Positions 26,601-35,000 of a stretch of 47,867 nucleotides of DNA are shown here, one piece after another. A model generated the notes under the pieces. The model was not told where the DNA came from. It did no database searches and saw nothing but the letters and a program-made list of their open reading frames with translations. The position numbers were made by a program, and so were the translations under genes. The stretch is from assembly GCF_001417955.2 (NCBI RefSeq), contig NZ_LKTM01000318.1, positions 1 to 47,867 of the forward strand, written 5' to 3'. The first letter of the stretch is position 1; the number at the start of each line of letters is the position of its first letter. The stretch is from Mycobacterium gordonae (GTDB taxonomy: Bacteria > Actinomycetota > Actinomycetes > Mycobacteriales > Mycobacteriaceae).

Positions 26601-28199
26601 GTGACGTCTACCACGCTGCTCGTGAACGGCCGGGTGCACAGCCCGAGTCATCCCGACGCCACCGCGATGGCCGTGCGGGGTGATGTCATCGCGTGGCTGG
26701 GCAGCGACGAGGTGGGTCGTCGACAATTCCCCGACGCCGACATCCAGGACCTCGCCGGAGCGTTCGTGGCCCCAGGCTTCGTGGACAGCCACATCCATGT
26801 GAGCGCAACAGGTTTGGCCATCAGCGGGCTGGATCTGCGGGCGGCCGGTTCCCGGGCGCAATTTCTGCAGATGGTCGCCGACCATGCGGCGGCTCACCCG
26901 GGTCGGCCGGTGTGGGGCCATGGCTGGGACGAGTCGGCGTGGCCGGAGAACACCGCGCCCAGCACCGAGGACCTCGACCGGGTGCTCGGCGACCGTCCCG
27001 CCTACCTGGCCCGCGTCGACGTGCACTCCGCGCTGGCCTCTACCGCGCTGAGGCGGCTCGTGCCCGACCTGACGGCGGTGGCCGGTTTCGCCGCTGAGCA
27101 GCCACTGACCGGCGATGCGCATCACCAGGTGCGGGCGGTCGCCCGCGGCCTGCTGACCGACGATCAACTAGCCGAGGCCCGCGTGGCCGCACTGGAAGCG
27201 CTGGCCGCATCGGGCGTCGTCGCAGTCCACGAATGCGCCGGGCCGCAGATCGGCGGGCTCGACGACTGGCACGCCCTGCGTCGACTCAGCCAGGGCGTCG
27301 AGGTCGTCGGGTACTGGGGTGAGCCGGTGACCACCGCCGCCGAGGCCCGCGACCTGATCGCCGAGACCGGCGCCCGGGGGTTGGCGGGCGATCTGTTCAT
27401 CGACGGTGCGCTGGGGTCGCGCACCGCGTGGCTGCACGAACCCTATGCCGACGAGCCCGGTTGCACCGGCACCCGTCATCTCGACCCGCAGGCGATCGAG
27501 GCTCACGTCCGCGCGTGCACCGAGGCGGGTGTGACTGCCGGATTCCACGTCATCGGCGATGCGGCGGTCACCGCGGTGGTCGACGCCTTCACGCGGGTCG
27601 TGGACGACCTCGGGGTGGCGGCCGTCGCTCGGTGCGGACACCGGTTGGAGCACCTGGAAATGGTCACCGCAGAACAGGCCGCCAAGTTGGGAGCCTGGGG
27701 CGTCATCGCCAGTGTCCAGCCCAATTTCGACGCGCTGTGGGGCGGCCGGGAAGGCATGTATGCGCAGCGACTCGGCCCCGAGCGAGGTAGCCGGCTTAAC
27801 CCGCTGGCGCTGTTAGCATCCCAAGGCGTGCCCCTCGCCTTCGGCTCTGACGCGCCCGTCACCGGTTTCCAGCCGTGGGCCGGTGTGCGCGCCGCGATCC
27901 ACCACCGCACTCCCGGCAGCGCGGTGTCGGCACGGGCGGCATTCGCCGCGGCAACCCGCGGCGGCTGGCGGGCCAGTGGCGTCCGCGACGGAGTGTCCGG
28001 CACCCTGGTCCCCGGCGCGCCCGCCTCCTACGCGGTGTGGGACGCCGGCGTCCTCGACGTCAGCGCGCCGCGCGACGCCGTCCAACGCTGGTCCACCGAC
28101 CCGCGTTCCCGGGTCCCCGCACTACCCCGGCTGGACGACAACGACACCCTGCCGCAGTGCCGTCAAACCGTGCACCGGGGTTCGGTCATCTATGGCTGA
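26601..28199 (+). CDS. Amidohydrolase family protein (YtcJ-like; Rv2052c-like)
   Basis: The 532-residue TIM-barrel hydrolase has APGFVDSHIHV with the metal-binding HxH at His64/His66, a middle HVIGDAA, HRLEHLEM and the catalytic-site FGSDAPV (Asp417). It belongs to the amidohydrolase_3 group with broad substrates; the substrate is unknown. The length matches Rv2052c (about 534). The GTG start is probably leaderless. The last 8 bases overlap the lnt start, so it leads an amidohydrolase-lnt-ppm1 operon. Confidence 0.85.
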   Translation: MTSTTLLVNGRVHSPSHPDATAMAVRGDVIAWLGSDEVGRRQFPDADIQDLAGAFVAPGFVDSHIHVSATGLAISGLDLRAAGSRAQFLQMVADHAAAHPGRPVWGHGWDESAWPENTAPSTEDLDRVLGDRPAYLARVDVHSALASTALRRLVPDLTAVAGFAAEQPLTGDAHHQVRAVARGLLTDDQLAEARVAALEALAASGVVAVHECAGPQIGGLDDWHALRRLSQGVEVVGYWGEPVTTAAEARDLIAETGARGLAGDLFIDGALGSRTAWLHEPYADEPGCTGTRHLDPQAIEAHVRACTEAGVTAGFHVIGDAAVTAVVDAFTRVVDDLGVAAVARCGHRLEHLEMVTAEQAAKLGAWGVIASVQPNFDALWGGREGMYAQRLGPERGSRLNPLALLASQGVPLAFGSDAPVTGFQPWAGVRAAIHHRTPGSAVSARAAFAAATRGGWRASGVRDGVSGTLVPGAPASYAVWDAGVLDVSAPRDAVQRWSTDPRSRVPALPRLDDNDTLPQCRQTVHRGSVIYG

Positions 28200-30120
28200 C
28201 GGCACGCCGGACCCGGAGCAAACAACGAGTGATTCGCTGGATGCCGGACCGGAGCAGTTGCCAGCGGCTCGGCCCAGCGTCCCGGCCCGGCTCGGCGGGC
28301 TGGCCCGCCGCGGGATGGCGCGGACCCCGGCCGCCTGGGTCCGGCTGCGCCCGAGGCTGACACGACTGACCGCCACGCTCGCCGGCGGGCTGCTCATGTA
28401 TGCGAGTTTCCCGCCGCTGAGTTGGTGGTGGGCCGCCGCTGTCGCCATCGCCCTGCTGAGCTGGGTGCTCAAGCATCCCGCCACCACGCCGGCGGGTGGG
28501 CTGGGCTACGGCTTCCTGTTCGGTGTCGCGTTCTACCTGCCGCTGTTGCCGTGGATCAGCACGCTGGTGGGCGACATGCCGTGGCTGGTACTGGCGGCGG
28601 TGTGCGCAACCTACCCAGCTCTATTCGGCCTGTGTGCCGTGGTGGTGCGGCGGCTGCCCGGATGGCCGATCTGGTTCGCGGTGCTCTGGGGCGCCCAGGA
28701 GTGGCTCAAATGCACGTTTCCGTTCGGCGGATTCCCGTGGGGAGCGGTTGCCTTCAGTCAGGCCGAAGGCCCGCTACTGCCACTGGCTCAGCTCGGCGGC
28801 GTCCCGCTGTTGTCGGTTGCGGTGGTTCTGATCGGTGCGAGCCTCACGGCGATCGCAATCGAGATCGGGAAGTGGTTTGGAGCCGGCAGCGGTACCGCCA
28901 CGCCACGAGACCAATCCCAACCGCCGGCCGTCATGTTGCCCGGCGTCACGATCTGCCTGGTGTTATTGGGCGCCATCCTGGTCTGGCCGCAGGTACGGCA
29001 CGCGGGCGTCGGGTCCGGCGGTGAACCGACAGTCACCGTCGCCGTCGTGCAGGGCAACGTGCCCCGACTCGGCCTCGAATTCAACGCGCAGCGCCGCGCA
29101 GTGCTGGACAACCACGTCAGCCAAACGCTGCGGCTGGCCGAAGACGTGCGGGCCGGCCTGGCGCCGCAACCCCGGTTCGTCATCTGGCCGGAGAACTCCT
29201 CGGACATCGATCCGTTCGTCAACCCCGACGCCGGCCAGGAGATCTCCAAAGCCGCCGACGCCATCGGGGCGCCGATCCTGATCGGCACGCTGCTCGTGAA
29301 GCCAGGCAGCACGAACGACAACCCCGAGTACACCAACACGATGATCGTCTGGAACCCCGGCACCGGGCCCGCTGACCGGCACGACAAGGCGATCGTGCAG
29401 CCGTTCGGCGAGTACCTGCCGATGCGGTGGCTGTTCCGGCATCTCTCCGGTTACGCCGACCGCGCCGGCTACTTCGTCCCGGTGCCCGGTACCGGGACCG
29501 TGCACATCTCGGGCATTCCGGTCGGGGTCGCCACCTGCTGGGAAGTGGTCTTCGACCGCGCGGCGCGCAACTCCGTCCTCAACGGCGCGCAGTTGCTGAC
29601 CGTGCCCAGCAACAACGCCACCTTCACCAAGGCGATGAGTGAGCAGCAGCTGGCGTTCGCCAAGGTCCGCGCCGTCGAGCATGACCGGTACGTCCTGGTG
29701 GCCGGCACCACCGGAATCAGCGCCGTGATAGCCCCGGACGGAGCCGAACTCAAGCGCACCGACTTCTTCACGCCCGACTACATCGATATCCAGGTGCGCC
29801 TCAAGACCAGGCTCACACCCGCCACCCGGTGGGCTCCGATACTGCAATGGGTGCTGGTCGGGGCAGCTGGCGCGGTAATAGTCTTCGCGATACGGCACAA
29901 TAGTTCTTCCTCCGGCTGGTTCCCACGTCCGAGGCGCCCTCGGTTGCGAAGGCGGTCGGGGCCGGCGGGCGAACCTGACAATTCCGATACGCCGTCAGCT
30001 GAAACGGACAACGAGGAAGTTGCGAACGAATCAGCGACGGCACACGTTGAGACTGCGAACGAAGGCCAGTCCGACGAGGGCGACCGAACGTCTATCGGGC
30101 GAAATGAAGGAGCTACATGA
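28192..30120 (+). CDS. lnt: Apolipoprotein N-acyltransferase
   Basis: Lnt adds the third acyl chain to membrane lipoproteins. After a soluble start come several membrane helices (for example GGLLMYASFPPLSWWWAAAV), then a nitrilase-fold domain with the triad Glu334 (WPENSSD), Lys399 (HDKAIVQPFGEYLP) and Cys449 (VATCWEV), and a final helix. A hydrophilic, largely acidic tail of about 75 residues follows. In M. tuberculosis this is domain 1 of Ppm1 (Rv2051c); here it is a separate 642-residue protein with an ATGA overlap to ppm1. The tail corresponds to the linker region of the fusion. The ATG at 28192 overlaps the amidohydrolase stop. Confidence 0.93.
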   Translation: MADGTPDPEQTTSDSLDAGPEQLPAARPSVPARLGGLARRGMARTPAAWVRLRPRLTRLTATLAGGLLMYASFPPLSWWWAAAVAIALLSWVLKHPATTPAGGLGYGFLFGVAFYLPLLPWISTLVGDMPWLVLAAVCATYPALFGLCAVVVRRLPGWPIWFAVLWGAQEWLKCTFPFGGFPWGAVAFSQAEGPLLPLAQLGGVPLLSVAVVLIGASLTAIAIEIGKWFGAGSGTATPRDQSQPPAVMLPGVTICLVLLGAILVWPQVRHAGVGSGGEPTVTVAVVQGNVPRLGLEFNAQRRAVLDNHVSQTLRLAEDVRAGLAPQPRFVIWPENSSDIDPFVNPDAGQEISKAADAIGAPILIGTLLVKPGSTNDNPEYTNTMIVWNPGTGPADRHDKAIVQPFGEYLPMRWLFRHLSGYADRAGYFVPVPGTGTVHISGIPVGVATCWEVVFDRAARNSVLNGAQLLTVPSNNATFTKAMSEQQLAFAKVRAVEHDRYVLVAGTTGISAVIAPDGAELKRTDFFTPDYIDIQVRLKTRLTPATRWAPILQWVLVGAAGAVIVFAIRHNSSSSGWFPRPRRPRLRRRSGPAGEPDNSDTPSAETDNEEVANESATAHVETANEGQSDEGDRTSIGRNEGAT

Positions 30121-30905
30121 CCACCGGCCAGTCTGGGCCCGAGGTTGCGGGCAACAGTCCCAGCCAGCGCGTCCTGGTGATCATCCCCACCTACAACGAG
30201 CTTGAGAACCTCCCACTGATCCATCGGCGCGTCACCGACGCCTGCCCCGACGTGCACGTCCTCATCGTCGACGACAACAGTCCCGACGGCACCGGCCGGC
30301 TCGCGGACGAGCTGGCCGCGGCCGATCCCCATCGCATCCATGTGCTGCACCGCACCGTGAAGAACGGTCTGGGCGCGGCATATCTGGAAGGTTTCGCGTG
30401 GGGTCTGAGCCGCGGTTACCAGGTCCTGGTCGAAATGGACGCCGACGGCAGCCACGCGCCCGAGCAGCTCTACCGGCTGCTGGAGGCGGTCGAGGCCGGC
30501 GCCGATCTGGCAATCGGCTCACGCTACGTACACGGCGGTGCCGTACGGAACTGGCCGTGGCGCCGGTGGGCCCTGTCCTGGACGGCCAACACGTATTCGC
30601 GCCTCGCCCTGGGCGTCGGGGTCCACGACATCACCGCCGGTTACCGGGCCTATCGCCGCGAGGTGCTCGAGACGATCGACCTGGCCAGCGTCGACTCCAA
30701 GGGCTACTGCTTCCAGATCGAGATGACCTGGCGAACCGTGAACACCGGCTTCGTCGTCGTCGAGGTGCCGATCACCTTCACCGAGCGTGAGATCGGTGTG
30801 TCGAAGATGAGCGGCTCGAACATCCGCGAGGCGCTGGTCAAGGTTGCGCAGTGGGGCATCGAGGGCCGGCGCAACCGCACCCGGTCCAGCCGCGCCCACA
30901 CGTGA
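30117..30905 (+). CDS. ppm1: Polyprenol monophosphomannose synthase
   Basis: This GT2 enzyme transfers mannose from GDP-mannose to polyprenyl phosphate. The product donates mannose to lipoglycans and to exported glycoproteins. The 262 residues contain VIIPTYNELENL, the metal/nucleotide motif DDN at 52-54 and DADGSH at 108-113, and no membrane helix. It equals domain 2 of M. tuberculosis Ppm1. Translation is coupled to lnt through ATGA. It converges with rbpA across 32 bp with no strong terminator. Confidence 0.95.
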   Translation: MTTGQSGPEVAGNSPSQRVLVIIPTYNELENLPLIHRRVTDACPDVHVLIVDDNSPDGTGRLADELAAADPHRIHVLHRTVKNGLGAAYLEGFAWGLSRGYQVLVEMDADGSHAPEQLYRLLEAVEAGADLAIGSRYVHGGAVRNWPWRRWALSWTANTYSRLALGVGVHDITAGYRAYRREVLETIDLASVDSKGYCFQIEMTWRTVNTGFVVVEVPITFTEREIGVSKMSGSNIREALVKVAQWGIEGRRNRTRSSRAHT

Positions 30906-30937
30906 TTTGACGGCAGCGACCCGCTTCGCCCGGCTCG

Positions 30938-31273
30938 CTAGCCGCGGCGCTTGGACCGGATCAGTTCCAGGCGCTCCTTGAGCAGCTCTTCGAGCTCCTC
31001 GACCGAGCGGCGCTCCAGCAGCATGTCCCAGTGCGTCCGGGGCGGCTTGACCTTCTTCGGCTCGGGCAGGTCACCTTCGATCAAGGTGCCTTCCATGCCG
31101 TTGCGGCACAGCCACGTGCCGGGAATTTCCGCGTCATCGGCGAACGGGACCTCGAACTCCTCGCCGTTCTCGGTGCGGTACCGAGCAATTTGGCGCGGCG
31201 CGAGGTCGTGATTGCGGTCGGTCTCATAGCTCACGGCTCCGAGGCGACTACCTCGTAGGACACGATCAGCCAT
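30938..31273 (-). CDS. rbpA: RNA polymerase-binding protein RbpA
   Basis: The 111-residue protein matches actinobacterial RbpA. It has an N-terminal tail (MADRVLRGSRLGAVSYETDR), the core barrel with FEVPFADDAEIPGTWLCRNG, and the basic linker plus sigma-interacting helix RTHWDMLLERRSVEELEELL. RbpA binds RNA polymerase and group I/II sigma factors and stabilises open complexes. AAAGGAG sits 8 bases before the ATG. An ECF-type promoter motif lies about 65-90 bases upstream. Confidence 0.97.
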   Translation of the reverse strand: MADRVLRGSRLGAVSYETDRNHDLAPRQIARYRTENGEEFEVPFADDAEIPGTWLCRNGMEGTLIEGDLPEPKKVKPPRTHWDMLLERRSVEELEELLKERLELIRSKRRG

Positions 31274-31337
31274 TGGTGCTGCTCCTTTGGGTCCGGCGAG
31301 CTGCTGCTGCTCCCGTAATTCTGGATCTGTCTAAGCA

Positions 31338-31365
31338 AACGTTAAGACCGTCTGCACAAGTTCCC
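31338..31365 (-). promoter_or_regulatory. ECF-type promoter motif upstream of rbpA
   Basis: On the minus strand GGGAACT, a 17-base spacer and CGTT repeat exactly the motif and spacing seen before fxsA. A leader of roughly 55 bases would result. In Streptomyces rbpA has a stress-sigma (SigR) promoter, so a stress-sigma promoter here is plausible. Confidence 0.6.
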
Positions 31366-31435
31366 GGTTTTCCACGTTGCTGCGCGGTGCGCGACGCGAC
31401 TGTCCATGATACCGGGATCACGGCCGGTATCGGAC

Positions 31436-31441
31436 TAAAGT
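31436..31441 (+). promoter_or_regulatory. Candidate -10 element (TAAAGT)
   Basis: TAAAGT ends 8 bases before the GTG at 31450, giving a leaderless or near-leaderless start and supporting that GTG for the zinc-ribbon gene. Confidence 0.5.
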
Positions 31442-31449
31442 CGTCAGGC

Positions 31450-31800
31450 GTGAGTCGTCGCCTTCGGCCCCAGCCCTGTCGCTGGTGTGGTCGTGATGTG
31501 ACCGACGTCGGAATGGGCCGCCGCCGACAGTACTGCCGACAGTCGTGCCGGCAGCGGGCTTATGAGCAGCGGGCGATGATTTCCCGCGGTGAAACGGCTG
31601 CCCTGCCCGTCGACGCCGTGGTGTTGTCCGCCGACGAGGCCGCCGACCTTTCGGATCGCGTCTATCAGGTCAGATGTGCCGCGGAGGACGTCGTCACTGC
31701 CCTGGATGAAGGCGCGGCGGCGACTGAACTGCGCGAATTGTGTGATGAGTTGTTGCGCGCGGCCAGGGCCGCGGACGGCTGGCGTCGCGTGGGAGTCTGA
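31450..31800 (+). CDS. Small zinc-ribbon protein (Rv2049c-like)
   Basis: From the GTG the protein has 116 residues. Cys10, Cys13, Cys29 and Cys33 form CxxC...CxxxC within a very basic N-terminal part (CGRDVTDVGMGRRRQYC), which suggests a zinc ribbon that may bind nucleic acid. The C-terminal half is an acidic, alanine-rich helix. Sequence in the same frame upstream of 31450 has no matching start signal. It is longer than the 73 residues I recall for Rv2049c. Function unknown. Confidence 0.7.
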   Translation: MSRRLRPQPCRWCGRDVTDVGMGRRRQYCRQSCRQRAYEQRAMISRGETAALPVDAVVLSADEAADLSDRVYQVRCAAEDVVTALDEGAAATELRELCDELLRAARAADGWRRVGV

Positions 31801-31834
31801 CGCGCTCGCGGAACGCCGGTGCCGCCCGGACCGG

Positions 31835-31840
31835 TAAAGT
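31835..31840 (+). promoter_or_regulatory. Candidate -10 element (TAAAGT) of the pks12 leader
   Basis: The hexamer and the following CG match the element at 31436. Transcription would start at or next to the ATG at 31847, about 250 bases before pks12. The rest of the 295-base gap to 32095 holds the short ORF below and no obvious hairpin. Confidence 0.45.
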
Positions 31841-31846
31841 CGCGCC

Positions 31847-31948
31847 ATGAACGGCGGGCCGCGTGTACAAGGGAGTGCAGAAGGCTCACGGTACGCGGGG
31901 TGCCCGGCCGGCCTTCGGCTCGCTGCTGGGAGTATCCGACGTTTTTGA
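31847..31948 (+). CDS. Possible leaderless upstream ORF before pks12
   Basis: The frame has 33 codons and a TGA stop, beginning MNGGPRVQGS with an ATG 7 bases after TAAAGT. There is no ribosome site, as expected if leaderless. It has no recognisable domain. It ends 147 bases before pks12. It may be a regulatory uORF or only mark the transcription start; the amino-acid sequence gives no independent support. Confidence 0.35.
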   Translation: MNGGPRVQGSAEGSRYAGCPAGLRLAAGSIRRF

Positions 31949-32095
31949 AATCCTGCCGGAGTTGGCGATACTCACGAGCGAGATTCTTGGGTCGGAATGC
32001 TGCGCCAAGGCATCGCTTCGCGCAGCAGTTTCTGTGACTCGGCGAGAGCCGCATCCGGCGGGTCAGAGACGACCAAATTAGGCGAGGGGTTAGTA

Positions 32096-35000
32096 ATGAG
32101 TGATCAGCTCCAGCATGCGACTGAAGCATTGCGGAAAGCGCTGGTCCAGGTTGAACGCCTGAAGAAGACCAACCGCGCGCTGCTGGAGCGGACCAGCGAG
32201 CCGATCGCCATTGTCGGAATGTCGTGCCGGTTCCCGGGCGGCGTCGACTCCCCGGACAGCCTGTGGCAGATGGTCGCCGAGGGCCGCGACGTCATCGCGG
32301 AGTTCCCCACCGACCGGGGATGGGATGTCGGCCAGCTGTTCGATCCCGACCCGGACGCGCAGCACAAGACCTACGCCAACACCGGTGGCTTCGTGGACGG
32401 TGTGGCCGACTTCGACGCCGCCTTCTTCGGCATCGCGCCCAGCGAAGCGCTGGCGATGGACCCCCAGCACCGGATGCTGCTGGAGCTGTCCTGGGAGGCC
32501 CTGGAACGGGCCGGGATTGATCCCGGCGGGCTGCGGGGCAGCGCCACGGGTGTGTTTGCCGGAATCATCGCCCAGGGCTACGGAATGTTTGCTGAGGAGA
32601 TCGAGGGCTACCGGCTCACCGGTATGACGTCCAGTGTCGCCTCCGGCCGGGTGTCCTATGTGCTGGGCCTGGAAGGGCCTGCGGTGTCGGTGGACACCGC
32701 GTGCTCCTCGTCACTGGTCGCGTTGCACATGGCGGTGCAGTCGCTGCGGTCGGGGGAGTGCGACCTGGCGCTGGCCGGCGGCGCGACCGTCAACGCCACC
32801 CCGACGGTCTTCGTCGAGTTCAGCCGGCACCGGGGCCTGGCTCCGGATGGCCGGTGCAAGGCCTACGCGGGCGCCGCCGACGGAGTGGGATGGTCTGAGG
32901 GCGGCGCGGTCGTTGTGGTGGAACGGCTTTCGGACGCCCAGCGGTTGGGACACCCGGTGCTGGCAGTGGTGCGGGGAACCGCGGTGAACCAGGACGGCGC
33001 ATCCAACGGGTTGACCGCGCCCAACGGTCCCTCCCAGCAACGGGTGGTGCGCGCCGCTCTGGCCAACGCCGGGCTGTCGGCGACCGACGTCGATGTGGTC
33101 GAGGGCCACGGCACCGGCACCACGCTCGGCGACCCGATCGAGGCGCAGGCGTTGTTGGCCACCTACGGGCAGGGACGCGCGGAGTCCGGACGGCAGCCGC
33201 TGTGGCTGGGGTCGATCAAGTCCAACATGGGTCACACCCAGGCCGCCGCCGGCGTCGCCGGCGTGATCAAGATGGTCCAGGCCATGCGCCACGAGGTGTT
33301 GCCGGCGACGCTGCACGTGGATGTGCCGTCCCCGCACGTGGATTGGTCGGCGGGGGCAGTGGAATTGTTGGCCCAGCCGCAGCCCTGGATCACCGAGTCG
33401 GCCCGTGCCCGCCGTGCGGCGGTGTCCTCGTTCGGGATCAGCGGCACCAACGCGCACGTGATCATCGAGTCGGCGCCGGCCGCGCAACTGCGCGAAGCCG
33501 GCCCGCAGCGCCCGGCGGTGCCGTGGACGATCTCGGCCAAGTCGGCCCCGGCTTTGACGGCGCAGGCTGCCCGGTTGGCCGAATACATCGGTGGGCGTGA
33601 CGATCTGGACATCGCCGATGTCGCCTGGTCGCTGGCCGGCCGCACCGCGTTTGAACACCGGGCGGTCATCGTCGGGGGAGACCGCGACAGACTGCTGGCC
33701 GGATTGGCCGCCCTGGCCGACGATGAACCGGGCGACTTCGTCAGCGGCGTGGCCCACCCGACCGGCAAGACTGTCTTCGTCTTCCCCGGCCAGGGCTCTC
33801 AGTGGCCCGGCATGGCGGTCGAATTGCTGGACACCGCACCGGTATTCGCGCGGCAGATCGACGCATGCGCGGAGGCCTTCGCTGAGTTCGTCGACTGGTC
33901 GCTGCTCGACGTGCTGCGCGGCGCCCCCGGTGCTCCGGGCCTGGATCGCGTGGACGTGGTGCAACCGGTGCTGTTCGCGGTGATGGTGTCGCTGGCCGAG
34001 CTGTGGCGGTCGATCGGGGTGCGCCCGGATGCGGTCATCGGTCACTCCCAGGGTGAGATCGCCGCGGCCTATGTCGCCGGTGCGCTGACGCTGCACGATG
34101 CCGCGAAGGTGGTGACGCTGCGCAGCAAGCTGCTGACCGGGCTGGCCGGGCCGGGCGGAATGCTGTCGATCGCCTGTGGCGCCGAGCAAGCGCGAGAGTT
34201 GTTGGCGCCCTTCGGTGGCCGGCTCGACATCGCCGCCGTCAACGGCCCGTCTGCGGTCGTGGTGTCCGGCGAAGGGGCCGCGCTCGACGAACTCAGTGCG
34301 GTCTGCGTCGAGCGGGAGCTACGTGTTCGCCGTATCGACGTCGACTACGCGTCGCACTCGGCGGAGGTCGAGGCTATCCGCAGCGAGCTCACCGAGGTGC
34401 TGGCCGGACTGGAGCCATCCTCGTCGCGCATCGCCTTTTTCTCCAGCGTGACCGGAAATCGTTTGGACACTGCGGGTTTGGATGCCGAGTACTGGTACCG
34501 CAACATCCGCCAGACCGTGCAACTCGACCAGGCGGTGCGCAGTGCCTGTGAACACGGCTACCGGGTGTTCATCGAATCGAGTCCGCATCCGGCCCTGATC
34601 GCCGGTATCGAGGGCACCGTCAGCGCGTGCGACACCGAACCCGTCGTGGTCCCCACCCTGGGTCGCGAAGACGGCGGACTGCAACGGTTCCTGTCCTCGG
34701 CGGCGGCTGCCTTCGTCGCAGGCGTGGCCGTGAACTGGCGTGGAGTGCTGGACGGTGCCGGGTTTGTCGAGTTGCCGACCTACGCGTTCGACAAGCGCCG
34801 GTTCTGGCTGTCCAGCGAGGGCACTGGGGCTGACGCCTCCGGTCTGGGGCTGACCGCCAGCGAACACCCGTTGCTGCGCGCAGTAGTGGAGTTGCCCGAC
34901 TCGGGCGGTGTCGTCCTCACCGGCCGGCTTTCTGCGAGTGCGCAGGGATGGTTGGCCGACCACGCGGTCTCCGGCATGGCCGTGTTCCCCGGCACGGGCT

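Noticed and set aside
27883..28191. Upstream extension of the Lnt frame
   Set aside because: It lies inside the amidohydrolase gene in another frame; ATG 28192 gives the expected overlap.
30930..30943. CGGCT-CGCT-AGCCG hairpin at the ppm1/rbpA junction
   Set aside because: The 5 bp stem overlaps the rbpA stop and is too weak to call a terminator.
31863..32081. 72-codon rightward frame in the pks12 leader
   Set aside because: No ribosome site or placed promoter; the frame at 31847 has better start context.
31997..32095. N-terminal extension of Pks12
   Set aside because: ATG 32096 has GAGGGG 6 bases upstream and starts the docking helix; the 33 extra residues look non-coding.
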